A stretch of 64,000 nucleotides of DNA from Ridgeia piscesae (GCA_025642075.2 JAODUO010001778.1:1-64000), one strand, 5' to 3'; numbered from the stretch's first letter, positions 1 to 13,657 are shown. Translations and numbers: made by a program. Notes: generated by a model from the sequence alone, not told the origin.

Positions 1-1000
1 TGGTGACACTAGTGACTGTCTCACAGGAAGACTGGTGACACTAGTGACTGTCTCACAGGAAGACTGGTGACACTAGTGACTGTCTCACAGGAAGACTGGT
101 GACACTAGTGACTGTCTCACAGGAAGACTGGTGACACTAGTGACTGTCTCACAGGAAGACTGGTGACACTAGTGACTGTCTCACAGGAAGACTGGTGACA
201 CTAGTGACTGTCTCACAGGAAGACTGGTGACACTAGTGACTGTCTCACGGGAAGACTGGTGACACTAGTAACTGTCTCACAGGAAGACTGGTGACACTAG
301 TGACCGTCTCACGGGAAGACTGGTGACACTAGTGACCGTCTCACGGGAAGACTGGTGACACTAGTGACCGTCTCACGGGAAGACTGGTGACACTAGTGAC
401 CGTCTCACGGGAAGACTGGTGACACTGGTGACCGTCTCACGAGAAGACTGGTGACACTAGTGACCGTCTCACGGGAAGACTGGTGACACTAGTGACCGTC
501 TCACGGGAAGACTGGTGACACTGGTGACCGTCTCATGAGAAGACTGGTGACACTAGTGACCGTCTCATGGGAAGACTGGTGACACTGGTGACCGTCTCAC
601 GAGAAGACTGGTGACACTAGTGACCGTCTCACGAGAAGACTGGTGACACTAGTGACCGTCTCACGAGAAGACTGGTGACACTAGTGACCGTCTCATGGGA
701 AGACTGGTGACACTGGTGACCGTCTCATGAGAAGACTGATGACACTAGTGACCGTCTCACGGGAAGACTGGTAACACTAGTGACCGTCTCATGGGAAAAC
801 TGGTGACACTGGTGACCGTCTCGTGAGAAGACTGGTGACACTAGTGACCGTCTCATGAGAAGACTGATGACACTAGTGACCGTCTCACGGGAAGACTGGT
901 AACACTAGTGACCGTCTCATGAGAAGACTGGTGACACTAGTGACCGTCTCATGAGAAGACTGATGACACTAGTGACTCTCTCATGGGAAGACTGGTGACA
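1..1000. repeat. 32-bp minisatellite, about 31 units
   Basis: Head-to-tail units of 32 bp, each beginning TGGTGACACTAGTGAC and ending in GGAAGAC or GAGAAGAC. The array is already running at base 1, so its true start lies outside the window. The first eight units are almost identical (ACTGTCTCACAGG); from about 300 onward units carry ACCGTCTCACGGG or ATGAG variants and are more mixed. The last recognisable unit merges into unique sequence near 1000. No gene is visible in it. Confidence 0.95.
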
Positions 1001-1235
1001 TGGGAATGGAAGATGAGGAGGGTGACGTGGGTCGGCTGGGGGAGGGAGACAGACAGACTACTTGAGGGGGAGGATCACAGACTCCTGTTTACCTTTATTT
1101 GTGTTTGTACAGTCACAATACTCAACAGGCACATGGATAAATTAGCACGGACACATATGTTCACTCCCAGCATGCATGCTGCACACTGGCTCAGTCACCT
1201 GTCACTGACTAGACTAAATGAGATGACAGCTGCCA

Positions 1236-1770
1236 GCTGGTGTCACATGACTGAACCAGTGCTCTGTGTAGTAGACTGGTGTCACATGACTGAACCAGTG
1301 TTCTCTGCAGTAGACTGGTGTCACATGACTGAACCAGTGTTCTCTGCAGTAGACTGGTGTTACATGACTGAACCAGTGTTCTCTGCAGTAGACTGGTGTC
1401 ACATGACTGAACCAGTGTTCTCTGCAGTAGACTGGTGTCACATGACTGAACCAGTGTTCTCTGCAGTAGACTGGTGTCACATGACTGAACCAGTGTTCTC
1501 TGCAGTAGACTGGTGTCACATGACTGAACCAGTGTTCTCTGCAGTAGACTGGTGTCACATGACTGAACCGGTGCTGTCTGCAGTAGACTGGTGTCACATG
1601 ACTGAACCAGTGCTGTATGCAGTAGACTGGTGTCACATGACTGAACCGGTGCTGGTTGCAGTAGACTGGTGTCACATGACTGAACCGGTGCTGGCTGCAG
1701 TAGACTGGTGTCACATGACTGAACTAGTGCTCCCTGAAGTAGACTGGTGTCACATGACTGAACCAGTGCT
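1236..1770. repeat. 39-bp minisatellite, about 13.5 units
   Basis: Units of 39 bp with the core CTGGTGTCACATGACTGAAC followed by CAGTG(T/C)TCTCTGCAGTAGA. Because 39 is a multiple of three, several frames on both strands stay open through the array and give repetitive peptides (for example DWCHMTEPVFSAV). I treat these as by-products of the period, not as genes. The array lies 185 bp beyond the stop codon of the CIAO1 gene, so it could fall in that gene's 3' flank or 3' UTR. Confidence 0.93.
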
Positions 1771-1954
1771 CGACAAGTCTGAATCAAACACAGCAACTGA
1801 AGTGAATGAGTGTTCAATGTCATGTTTGAAAACAAGATGGTCCACTTGACTGAGTTGGGCCAATGAATGGATTCACTTATTTCATGTTTCCAATCATGTA
1901 AGCATGTCAGTGAAACATGAACGTTGACCAACTGTCATTCACTGTTTGCGTGAG

Positions 1955-4900
1955 TCATGATTCGCCGGTGAACTGCCACAACTTGACGAGTCCGTCGTCA
2001 CTGCAGGAGGCGAGAAGTCCAGGTCTGACTGGGCTCCAACTGACACAGTTGACGTCCTCACTGTGAGCAGGACTCTGTGTCACCAACAGGTGAAAGGACG
2101 GCTGGTTGACAGCGTCACTACAACTCTTGTCCTCCTCAAAGACCCTGATACAGTCGTCTCCACACGCCGTCACAATTAGACCCGTCAAGTGACACCTGGC
2201 AGGGAAAAACAGTACTAAAATGGATTGTTGGTAACATTAATTTTCATGAAGAAATGAAAGTCGTTTTGGTATGGGTTATACCAAAACGACTTTCATTTCT
2301 TCATGAAAGCAACACAAAACTTAATACTATACCTGTATCAGCTTAAATTCACCCATGAACAAACCAAACGCAGCATTGCTAAGTCACCATTACAGTATTT
2401 TAATCTTTAAAACGTACACAGTGGCGGCCTCGTGTGAGACGTTCGGAACACATGGTTGCCATGGGAACCGAACACTGTGCGTCTGCCATTTTATTTCCGA
2501 ATACTTAGAATTGTGGGCTTTCACATGACGTTGAGAACATTCCAGTCTTTCAAGGACGTGATTTTGACCAATGAAATGAAATTCCCTGCCATTCAAGGAT
2601 TGCCATGCCCCATGTGAGCCCTGTGTCATAATGTCCATGAATGATGAGTCAGGACTCAGTTATAAGCAGCTATATCGCCTATATGGTATTAATCAAACTG
2701 ATACAAGGAATCGCAGACACTGGAGAATGTTCACAAACAATGACTTAATCACAGTTCTAGCACACTGGAGAATGTTCACAAACAATGACTTAATCACAGT
2801 TCTAGCAGACACTGGAGAATGTTCACAAACAATGACTTAATCACAGTTCTAGCAGACTGGAGAATGTTCATAAACAATGACTTAATCACAGTTCTAGCAG
2901 ACACTGGAGAATATTCACAAACAATGACTTAATGATGACAAAGGAAGAGGCCGATACATACCACTTGACGTGGTAGATAGGTCGGTCGTGGAAGCCAGAC
3001 AAAGTACACACACACTTCCATGTAGGGTTGTTTCCCTCGGTTTTCACCCCTACAACATAATAACATGAGACACATGCTGTAGAAAACATGTGTAATCATG
3101 TAGCAACGGTTCAGGATTTGTGCATCATTGGGCTGCTCGGATTAGACATTTTAAAGAGCTATACAAATTGATTTCCTTGATAAATTAAGTACAGCATAAC
3201 CAAAACATCATTAAAACACATCCGAAAAAGTCCATTCCACTTTTATTAAATCACATTTATTTCAGCAAAAATCGATTTGTGTGTAAAATGTTGAGATAAA
3301 CAGACAAAAACACAATATAGTCCACTTATTTTAAACACTACACACAGAATAACACATCAGTAGTTTATGTGCTGGGTCTGATGTAACAAGACTGCTGGTT
3401 CGTGAGTTTGATCAGACAAATAGTTATGGGACTTCAGTGAATTGTTCTGTGTGTGTGTGTCAGCTGCTCACAACCACGACCAGTGGTGACAACATAAAGT
3501 CAAGTAATGGTAAGTTCTGATATATCACAGTATCACATGCTTTACAGTTTACTCCCTGGCAGACCTGTACAATCAAACACCATCTCAACTTCTCTGTGAA
3601 GCATCCGGCCACGCTGCAGCTAATGTGTGAAGATTATTCGTACACAAATATCCACCTCTACATTTACCACTGTATTTATATAAACCACTATATTTATGAC
3701 CACAATTTATGCTACATAGCCAGACTTTCTGATAAAGCAGCAAGTTTTTAGCAGTTACAAAAAAATTAGTCACTCTAAAATACAGTGTCTGCTAAGGGAT
3801 TTAAACCAGCCACCTAACAGTCACTGTTTTGAATGTAATTTGATTATTATTGTGTAATCACGCACCAACATAGTTAAAGTTGGGTTGAATGTTCAGTGGC
3901 ATCCGTCTGTCTTGTCAGACAATGATTTGTGCCACAATGGTTGTTAGTTTGGTGATATGCATCACCAGGGCTGACTAAGAAGTCGAACTCAAGCGTGACA
4001 ATCTCTACCACATCTGTGACTGTGACAGACATACATCAGCTGTGAAGAGAATGCAGCACAGGCAGATCTGTGGTTTCGGTGATCCCTCCTCTCAGCCTGT
4101 CGTGTCCTTCTTCTATCGTCTCCCCTTTTCTTGCCAGGTTTGACAACTGATCTCCACTTTCCACAATCACTGGCAACGTTCTCCCAGGTATTAATGTCAA
4201 CTCCTGCCACCTTCATGTTACACTTACAGGTGTCTTTGTAACGTAGACACAGTTGGCCAACGGTGCCTGTCCCAGTGACAAGTTCACTGTATAGGACATC
4301 TTTAGGTATACGGCCATTAGCCATTCACTGGACATGATCAAGCCATCGTTGACATCGCTAGCTTAATGGTGTGTACATGCTGGTGCATGAAGCACGTTCC
4401 AGGACCTCTGTGTTTGTGAACGTGTCCGGCTAGAAGTAGAATATACCAAGGATGCATCTAAGATAACGGAAATGAAAACTATTCAGTCTCTTCTCTTGTC
4501 TTGTGTATGTTGTCCAGGTCTCGTCACAGCCACAGAGAAGGGTGCTGAGGACACACGTCTTCCTGGTACACAGACTACATACATTGTTGGGTGTTTTCTG
4601 TCAAATTTGTGTTGTTCCACAATCTCTTGTTCAGCTTGTGTTAACTGTGCTGTTTAAACAAAACTACCCAGCAAACAAGGAACTATTTTTGAACCAGTTG
4701 GCACGTGTCATACTAGTTCATAATTGGTACCGCTCCACCAGTATGTGTTTTCATGTGTATTCACGTGTTCTGCCTGTTGTCACGAATTTTGAACGAGTTT
4801 GACACGAGTCGTAGTGGGTCAGAACTAGTACGGTTTCACTGGTACGTGTCGACACACCAAATTTGTTCACAGAATCCAGTGAATTCACGTACGGAAACAC

Positions 4901-5283
4901 GTGAATTGAGCCAGTTGAACTCGTGAATTCACTTACAGAACATGTGAAATCACGGGTCGTTGTTTGCTGGGTATGTTTGTTCTTATTTGACGACTTGGTT
5001 CATGAGTCAGTTTCACTGGGCACAGTGATTCAGGGCTATACCAGTTGTCTTCATCGTGGCACAAAGTGTTTCTGGGTTCAGTTCATGAGGACAAACACTA
5101 CGTAATCTGGATAATCAAGACTAATGGAAATATGGGCCAAATATTCACCAACTTGTATCACCACAACACACACACCACACACACACCACACACACACCAC
5201 ACTCACACACCACTCACACACACACACTGACACACACACACACACACCACACCACACACACACACACACACACACACATCACA

Positions 5284-5331
<48 letters not shown>

Positions 5332-5362
5332 ACACCACACACACACACACACACACACCACA

Positions 5363-5395
<33 letters not shown>

Positions 5396-5446
5396 ACACA
5401 CACACACCACACCACACACCACACCACACACACCACACACACCACA

Positions 5447-5495
<49 letters not shown>

Positions 5496-8400
5496 GTATT
5501 ACTAAACATGCTTTAGCAGCTGTGCAAATATATTTCATTAACTACTGAATGAAGGATGCACTGTAACACCAAACGATGATCAGGAAAGGAATATTGTGAG
5601 GACATAATTTACAGCAAGGAACAAATAAAACACACTAATAAACACTGATATAAAAACAAATATTACCGTGGTAAAATGTCATCATTTACACAACTGTAAA
5701 TACTGTAATGCTATCGCTGACAAGGCAATGATGACAATAATTGTAGCACGGAGTGGTCAATATATTTACCGTATTCGTTCCCAGGCATATATTGCTGCCA
5801 TATCTTCAGTGTCTTGTCATCACTACAACTGACCAATCGTGTGCCAGTGCAGTCAAGGTCGGCTGCCCACACAGTTGAGTCATGTGACGCTACACAACAT
5901 GACACAACACAATGTGTCACCAACATCAAAATTGTCATCCTAAAATACAGGCCGCTATTAAACTGTCTGTTCTACTTTTAACGTAAATAAAATTTCTTAA
6001 CTGTCCTGTAAAGTAGAATAAACAACACAGACAATTGTTCAAAATAAGATTTTTGTATCAGAATACTGTATTGTGCCGTTACATTGCACTGATTCATCTC
6101 TGCTAACCTCATTACATAAAGTCCACTCTTTACCTTAAATGCAAGTTTCACAATGTCTACATTATTCACCTGAAACATTTGAATGGTAAATTGTGTAAAC
6201 ATAAAAGCTTTCAGTTAGATTATTTGATAGATCAACCCGTATGTTTATTTGTTTTATTTTCAGTTTAATAAAAAATTGCTTAGGAACAGTGAATCATGAC
6301 AATTTGATGAATGTACTACTGCTGTGCACAGTGGGGTGTAGCCCCTGCTTCCAAATATATTTTAGTCTGGCAAATATAAAAAGGTTATTACAGTCAGAAG
6401 AAATGTTATAAGTACACAAACAATTTGTGTCTTTACTGTATAATTTTTCAATTTGGAATTTCCTGTTTATTAATTAACAAATTGCAGCAACAATCTTATT
6501 TTATTTGATTGCCTTGCTAAGCAGCTTGTGCCAACAGGTTTCTTTCAAACAGTTGTCCACTAGCACATCTGCTATGTAGGAAAAACCGGTCATGAATGAA
6601 TACTGGTTGTTGCTGGTTATGCTTTACTTTATACATTATTTTAATAGATCCAATGTTTCTTAATCATTCTACGAAATGTGAATACTCTGTACATCAGAAA
6701 GTGAGAAACTACTCACCAAGTGTTGTAAAGCAGGACCAGTCATCACCGTCATCTGTGTACATCTTAATTGTGTTGTCATAACTTGTAGACACAAGAACCT
6801 GAGAGAAAAATACAGGTAAAATATACATTTTGTTATGAAACCAAAACATATTTGTGCTTTACTTTATTAAGCTCGGAACAATTTTTGCAATTTGAAAGAT
6901 TCCACCTGCAAAACGTTCAAATGGTAAACAAAACATCCAGTTACATAACAAATTGTATTGACAATAATGCAGAGGTGAGCAGAGTTAACCGCAATACCTT
7001 TTCATGTTTAACTTCCCCATGTTCTAAACAGCAGAATTCCCTTGACAAATTACTGTTACTGCCAATTCTAGGCTGAGAGAAACTGCCACCCTCCCTTTAA
7101 CGACAAAGACCACCGACTTCAACAATGGTACAAACTCTCCTGGTTTCACAGTGTCACCCTATAATACCCCATGTCATTTCACAAATGAGGGCCAGAGATG
7201 ATGTACACCCCAAAACATGCACTGGTAAAACAACCTCCTCGAGAGAACTAAGTCGACCGCACTGCAGACAAATACTTAAGATGCCGGCTACCACAGACCC
7301 ACACTGACCGGTCATGTGACCAAGTGAAGTGCTTATATTGGCAGACTGACTGTAACAGTACCTGTGCCATAATATCCAGAGAGTTTGTACTTAATCTTGA
7401 TGAAACAATTAACATGAGACTTACATCTTCATGAGGATGCCACAAGACACATTTGACATCCTGCGTGTGTGAACTAAGCACACTGGCACACTCATACTCT
7501 TGATCCTCGTCAACTAAAACAATGAACCAGTTTTCAATTACACAGCGAAAGAGCACATTACATGACCTGATTGGCATGTTTTTATATATAAAGGGGAGTG
7601 TGCCCTCCTGTTTTCATATTTATTTGTTATTGTATAGTTGTCATGCAGTATAAATTGCCTCTATTATAAGGTATCAAAAAATCAAATATGTTTTAACAAA
7701 GCAATTAGAATTTAACCGTTCAATGTTTATTATAATTTATATTTAAATGTTTATAATAATATTATTATTTATAATATAATAAGAAGCTAGTCAGGAATCA
7801 ATTAGCATCGAGGCTGTGTTTTACCCAATCTTGAGGAACACAGCAACATGAATATGTGCCCATAATCAAGAGCTATTCTGTGAACACTACAGATATTGAA
7901 CATGTTTTGTCATGCGATGGGAAGATAACCCCTAAGGAGGGGTGAAATAGGACAAGTGGGAAGGAGCTGCTGTTGGTTATACCTTCCCATATCCAGACAC
8001 TCTTGTCCCGACTGCAGGTGGCCAGTAGAGACCCACCACGTGACCAGCTCACACCCTTCACTTCGTTCTCGTGCCCTTCAAGGGTGGCTGAACACTCAAA
8101 CTCGCCGCCCTTCCGATCCCAAATGGCTGTCGTTCCATCAAAACTGACCGATGCAAGGTAAGAGCCACAGGGTGACCAGTCCAGGCAGCGGACAGTCCGT
8201 TGATGACCACCCTCCAGGACTGTCTTGCACACCCACGTGTCACCTAGAACCAAATGAAGTACATTCTTAGAGGAGCGTGTTTACATGACAGGCAATAACA
8301 CCCATCCTTTGGAAGGGATAACTTGAAACTTCCAAATGATGAAAGTTCCAGGGGGCTGTTCTCTGATAAGGAGAGAAAAAAATGAAACTTTCCGTCTGAC

Positions 8401-9093
8401 AGAAATGAAACAACCAAAAAAATTTGACCTTAGTTATGTACCAGTGGGTGCCGTGCCGTATACCCCGTCTTGAACGGGACATCTGATGAAGAGCTCATTA
8501 CGAAACTCAAAGTATGTAACTTTGCAGTTATTCACAAGGCTTGTATCAAAATTTAGTACGTCTATATATATAATATATATATATATATCAGCACAGTGCA
8601 CAGGTCTGGACAGTTTAAGTTTAACAAGGCCTTCAACGATGATGAATTACACTGAGTACGTATTACCATTTACGTATTTTTGTGATGGATAACCCTTTTC
8701 TTGTCTTGTCGGTATACTGGCCAACACTCCTGGACCTGATGCCAGTGGTGGAGTCACAGTCAGACTCAGAGCCAGAGGATAGTGAGTATATGCACTGTAA
8801 TTAAATTGCTGTGGGTAGATTACTTCGTCATGTGTTACTTAGGAATTCACCTTGTGTACATATGTTTTGTTGAATAAATGAATTATAAAAAGTTCGCCAA
8901 TGCGTCCACGTTTTGACGCGTATAACTTGTATTATCGCTCATCCAACCCAGCCACAGCACCTTCTTCTCCCCATATTTTGACGAGTTTGTCGCCGCCGCA
9001 CGATGCAAGAAGTGAACCCTGTGGGTTCCACGCAACATGCCATGCCCTGTTGTGATGTGCCTCTAAAACACACAGTTCGGTGAGAGTACCCAT
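1955..9093 (-). CDS. CIAO1: CIAO1, cytosolic iron-sulfur assembly WD40 protein (7 exons)
   Basis: Exons on the minus strand: 9093-8961, 8243-7983, 7513-7425, 6798-6717, 5889-5770, 3049-2962 and 2195-1955. All introns are GT-AG, the phases agree and the sum is 1014 nt, i.e. 337 residues plus a TGA stop; the human protein is 339 residues. The protein is a WD40 propeller from end to end. Recognisable family segments include [15 protein letters not shown] (blade 1), [14 protein letters not shown] and [14 protein letters not shown] (exon 2), [14 protein letters not shown] (exon 3), [13 protein letters not shown] (exon 5), [20 protein letters not shown] (exon 6), and [14 protein letters not shown] plus [15 protein letters not shown] (exon 7). 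CIAO1 is known as a core part of the CIA targeting complex with MMS19 and CIAO2B, which delivers 4Fe-4S clusters to cytosolic and nuclear apoproteins. The chosen ATG gives the family-like N-terminus; earlier in-frame ATGs up to 9156 would add residues unlike the family. The gene looks intact. Confidence 0.96.
2242..2308. repeat. Perfect 31-bp inverted repeat (hairpin) in CIAO1 intron 6
   Basis: The left arm 2242-2272 and right arm 2278-2308 are exact reverse complements over 31 bp, separated by a 5-nt loop (GGGTT). The arm starts TTTCATGAAGAAATG. It lies in the last CIAO1 intron, 46 bp upstream of exon 7 on the sense strand, so the pre-mRNA would form a long perfect hairpin next to the last 3' splice site. 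No target-site duplication is obvious. Confidence 0.97.
2705..2935. repeat. Short minisatellite, about 48-bp unit, 4-5 copies
   Basis: Units read ACTGGAGAATGTTCACAAAC then AATGACTTAATCACAGTTCTAGCAG, with small length differences (some lack the ACAC prefix). The array lies inside CIAO1 intron 6 and ends about 27 bp from exon 6. Confidence 0.9.
3989..4470 (-). mobile_element. Degenerate LINE 3' fragment (reverse transcriptase C-terminus)
   Basis: On the minus strand a broken frame reads [12 protein letters not shown], a stop, then RWLDHVQ, a stop, then [35 protein letters not shown] and [15 protein letters not shown]. The string NTEVLERA...RW..HV...RIPK.LLYGEL...RP.LRYKD is a hallmark of the C-terminal tail of many invertebrate non-LTR retrotransposon polymerases. 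Two in-frame stops and the lack of any RT core show it is a dead fragment. It sits in CIAO1 intron 5 in the same orientation as the host gene. Confidence 0.8.
5163..5492. repeat. (CA)n tract with CCA interruptions
   Basis: About 330 bp of CACACA repeats broken by CACCACAC and ACTCAC variants, in CIAO1 intron 5. Long open frames on both strands here are by-products of the dinucleotide repeat. Confidence 0.97.
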
Positions 9094-9209
9094 ATAATAC
9101 CAGTGTACTGGTAACCAGATAACTTCGATTAACCAGACTCCGTGAGGTGGCAGCACTTTTCAACCCCTCAACTCCTTCGATCTCAGCGTAGTTACGCAGC
9201 CGACCGAGT

Positions 9210-9800
<591 letters not shown>

Positions 9801-9989
9801 ATAATATACTATAGATAGACAGAAACAACAGTGTCCTCTATTGGAACTAGTTTGCATGAACTTTTGGAGACCAATCAAAATATAGGGGAAAGGCGTGTAA
9901 TTCGAACACATGAGTGCGTGCTATCGCAACAACAAGATTTCAATTCAATTGTGCTTTTTCCAGAGATAAATTGATTTGAACCATTGGCT

Positions 9990-12750
9990 GAAAGGCCAGG
10001 TTGTTGGTAGAGATGAGGTACACGCGAGTTTGAGACCAGACGTGTGGTTGTGGTGGCAAAGAAAAATCGCACCTAGATGAGTACCTCTTGATTGCTACAT
10101 TTTCGTTGATGCGTTGCCATGCATCAGAGTCACACAGAGAAGTTTGTCGTTCAGTCCTAATTAACAGCTGACTGTGAACGTATAGGGTCGTAATTGTTTG
10201 TGTACGAATAAAGAATTGTGAAAACGATTCAGCGTTCCGTACGTGTCCATCCTTGACATCTGTGTTCCGGAAGTGGGGGTCGTCATGCCAAAACACGAAA
10301 AAAAGATCCCGTTGCACAATCGTGCATTGTTCAGGGTGAGCTACGTTACAGTTAGAATATAGCACTCAATTAATGGAAGTATATTAATTGTTTATAATGT
10401 GTGTTTCTGTGGATGTGGTGTGTGTCATCTGGTTTATCTGTATACAGTGATTTTACAGGTGCGTTTTTATTGTGAGTCAGATTATCTAGCTATTTTTGGA
10501 TATGTTTTGCATTGTAAGTTAGCTAGGACTGTGTTTTTGATATTCTCATGGTTGTTGGGCCTGTTCAATCACACACCTCTCACAACGAGTTTGCACAAAT
10601 GTTCTAAACTTGTTTGATCTCTTAATTTCCATCAACATGACTGATGAACAAATTGCAGATTTAATTGTTCAGTCAAATGCAGTTTACCAGCAAAACCAAA
10701 TGGCGCACCAGCTGCGTGAATTTCGCGCCCGCAGCCTTTCTGATCACACTGACCGAAGGCCTCTGTCCACGTGATTAATCGCTGGGATAGCTCCTGCTTC
10801 TTTTGAAAAGAGTAGTGCCACTTCATCCGCGATTGCCTGCGGAAGAAGTGTAGGTGTGAGGAGCAGAGGGCCCGACTGTCAGTGATTGGGTAGATAGTTT
10901 TACCTGGGGGAGACGGAGAAGTCGGGAGCTGCAGAAGACATACTTGTGGCGCTGTGGGGGTGGCTGTTAGTGGCAGGGAATACGGAGGTGCAGCTCCGTC
11001 AACAGGTAGTGCCCTTAAAGGTTAGCCATGCAGAGCAGATTAGTATACAGGGGGAGGAACTGCACAGAGTGTCAAGTGACAATTTAGGTTTTGCAGAGAG
11101 GTTGGACAAAGCCAATGTGGAAATCTAAACGTTGAGATTCGGTGTGGAATCATCCAGGGTTGATGCAGTGGTAGTCTGCAGCAAGAATGCTCGACTGCCT
11201 AACCAGCTGAAGGGCAACCATAATAGTATGGAATGTGGAATCCTGACGGCGCAACTCACGGAGATGCGCGAGCAACTGGAGGAGCTCGGTGAGCAGTAAT
11301 GCCAGATCTGCAAGCAGGTTGAGAAGCTGCATAACCAACTGTCCGCTGTCGGCAGCGAGAGAGATGCTGCAGTTGGTCGGAGTGAAGCAATCTAGCCAGA
11401 GCACCTCTCATTCCAGGATTTAAGCACCCATGTGGATGTGAAGCAATTCACAAGCCATGACGAGAGGATGGGGCGTGAGAAATGCGAGGTGGAATGAAGA
11501 TATGAAAACATCTGCACTGGCTGCTTGGACACAACTATATAAATTGGTTGGGAAAAAAAGGACAACGTTACCTTTGGTGCAGGAAGTGGCACATCTCTTC
11601 ATGTCAATAGAACTTGCCAGGTCTGTATATCCGCTGGTCCGGTTAGTTTGTAGGTAGGAATTAACACAGTGACCATTGTAGTGGCATATATGAGCGAGGC
11701 GTGGGTTTTCCTTTACCTTCGGCTGCTGTGTGTCGTTCGTATGTCTAGCATTGGTACCCGAGCTTATGATGTTTGTGGAAATGGGTATCACCTCAATGAG
11801 GATTGCGGGCTGATATATGTTCCAAAGAGACGAAACAATACTTGTATTTGTAGGCCTAGGTACTATGAAAATGGTTGTGGTGTATGCTCTACGTGGAGAC
11901 AGGTGTTGCCCGCACCAGTCGGAGACTACTATTGGCAGTATATAATATTGCCTATTAGCATTATTGTGTCTATTGTGAGGCATTTTGGTCACTATAGTGG
12001 TTGGTATTGGTGTCATCCGTGGACGTATATCGACAAACGTGGGATGGATGTCATATATCGCCATGACGCTGTTATAAGTATGTTATGGGTTAATTTTGTT
12101 CGATAACTCCACCTGGTGATTAATGCTAAGAGTGGCCCCTCAGGTTTTGGATAGATATGAGGTATACATATAATTTTGAGACAGGACGTTTGTGGTTGTG
12201 GAGGCAGAGAAGAATCGTATCTCTTAATTGTTACATTGGTTTAACAACACTAGAAACCAGAAGATTGAGAGGAGATCAGATTGAGGTGTTTAAAATATTG
12301 AATGGGTATGAAAATATTGACAGAAATATTTTTTTCACAGTCAAGGAAGAGAGAAGGACTAGAGGACATGGAGTTACATTAGCAAAGAAGCAGTGTAGAC
12401 TGGATATTAGACAATTTTCACAAAGAACAGTAAACGAATGGAACAGATTATCAGCTGATTGTGTAGGTGCTAGTAGTGTTAATATATTTAAAAATAAAAT
12501 CGACATATACCTAAGACAGGCAGGGTATACTTAGATAGATAGGTTGGACTCTCGATAAGCCAAATGGCTTCCTAGTCCACCTGCCATCTAGAGTTGAATC
12601 TCTAGGTGGCAATCTTGTTAAATCTTGTTAAATTGTCATTAATGCGTTGGCATCAGAGTCGCTGAGAGAAGTTTGCAGTTTAGTTCTGACAGCCGCCTGT
12701 GTACAGCATTTTGTTTGTGCACGAATAAAGAAATGTGAAAACGAGCCAAT
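9990..12750 (+). mobile_element. Degenerate LTR-type retroelement with related terminal segments
   Basis: A segment at about 9990-10230 is repeated in the same orientation at about 12130-12750, if a 0.4-kb nested insertion is removed. Shared landmarks in order are GATGAGGTA..., GAC(A)GG/CAGACGT...GTGGTTGTGG, GATTG/AATTGYTACATT, ATGCGTTG, CATCAGAGTC, GAGAAGTTTG and CGAATAAAGAA..GTGAAAACGA. AATAAA near the end of each copy fits an LTR polyadenylation signal. The internal 1.9 kb holds only broken frames: a short frame at 10637 rich in Gln (MTDEQIADLIVQSN...) and heptad-like coiled-coil pieces near 11220-11390 that could be gag relics. I see no protease, RT or integrase motif, so the element is non-autonomous or gutted. 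LTR limits are approximate. Confidence 0.6.
12243..12640 (+). mobile_element. 5'-truncated LINE tail nested in the LTR copy
   Basis: An open frame reads LTTLETRRLRGDQIEVFKIL...NIFFTVKEERRTRGHGVTL...CRLDIRQFSQRTVNEWNRLS...SVNIFKNKID and stops at 12532-12534. This is the well-known C-terminal end of many CR1/L2/jockey-like LINE polymerases (LTTLE.RRLRGD...VFKI...RGH...R.FFS.R.V..WN.LP...SVN.FK..LD). It is followed by about 80 bp of 3' UTR and a short tail of AATCTTGTTA repeats, a typical LINE 3' end. It splits the element's 3' repeat between ...TTACATTG and TCATTAATGCG, so it inserted after the LTR element. Confidence 0.85.
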
Positions 12751-12824
12751 ACTACATTAACCAATTTGTTCCTATATGTACGCTTGCAGGTGTTATAATT
12801 TTATTTAGTTTGCGTTATATACAT

Positions 12825-12900
12825 ATACACACAAGCACGCATGCACACACGCACACATGCACACACACACACGCGCGCACACGCACGCACTCTGTCGTTC
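12825..12900. repeat. (CA)n/(ACGC)n low-complexity tract
   Basis: Alternating CACA, CACG and CGCGCGCACACGC units. Between 12750 and 13870 I see no coding potential except scattered short frames; this tract and the one at 13557 are the only structured features there. Confidence 0.9.
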
Positions 12901-13556
12901 TCATACACACGTTCATTTGGATAGCGCGTCACTAGCAACTTGGCAAGTACGGTATACGTCACCGTGACGTAAGCTACATGCAGAAACCGCGCCACGTTGT
13001 AACGTGCGTGATGCGACGTCATGTTCGCGAGGCGTTCCTCCATCATACAAGCGGCGGCAAAGCGTATTTGAATTGGATAACATAACTAACCCACTAATCG
13101 TTTCAATCAACATTTAATCTACCCACGACCGTAGTATGAAATGCTTTAGCTGGTTGATGTTAAATGGTTCTAGAACAACTGCAATTTTGCACAGTTATTG
13201 GTTTTATGTTATTTATGCGGGCCAAACTACCAGATAAAGACAAAAAGTCGTCACTCGGAAACGTGGCTAGTTTGATGATACATAAAATTACATGTCAGGA
13301 TGTATGTTTGTATAACAGCTTAACCCTGAGCCAACTTTTGAAGTGTAACTATACTACAATAGTATGTACAATGTCAACACCAATATGTAATACAAATGCA
13401 CGGGGAACCGATACACACCTGGTTACTAACTGCATAGCAGCTCAAGGCGCCTATAACCCAAACGTCGTAGGGGCGCACTTCCCGTAATCACCAGCAGCCT
13501 TCCGCATAAGTCATACATTAGTTACACATCAGAGTAACGTAAAATGTTGATGCACA

Positions 13557-13602
13557 CGCGCACACGCGTACGCACGCACGCACGCCCGCACGCACGCACG
13601 CA

Positions 13603-13657
<55 letters not shown>
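13557..13657. repeat. (ACGC)n then (CA)n tract
   Basis: A run of ACGC tetranucleotides passes directly into about 50 bp of pure (CA)n. Confidence 0.95.

Noticed and set aside
983..1931. Overlapping frames on both strands through the 39-bp array
   Set aside because: The period of 39 keeps frames open on both strands; no non-repetitive coding sequence is attached.
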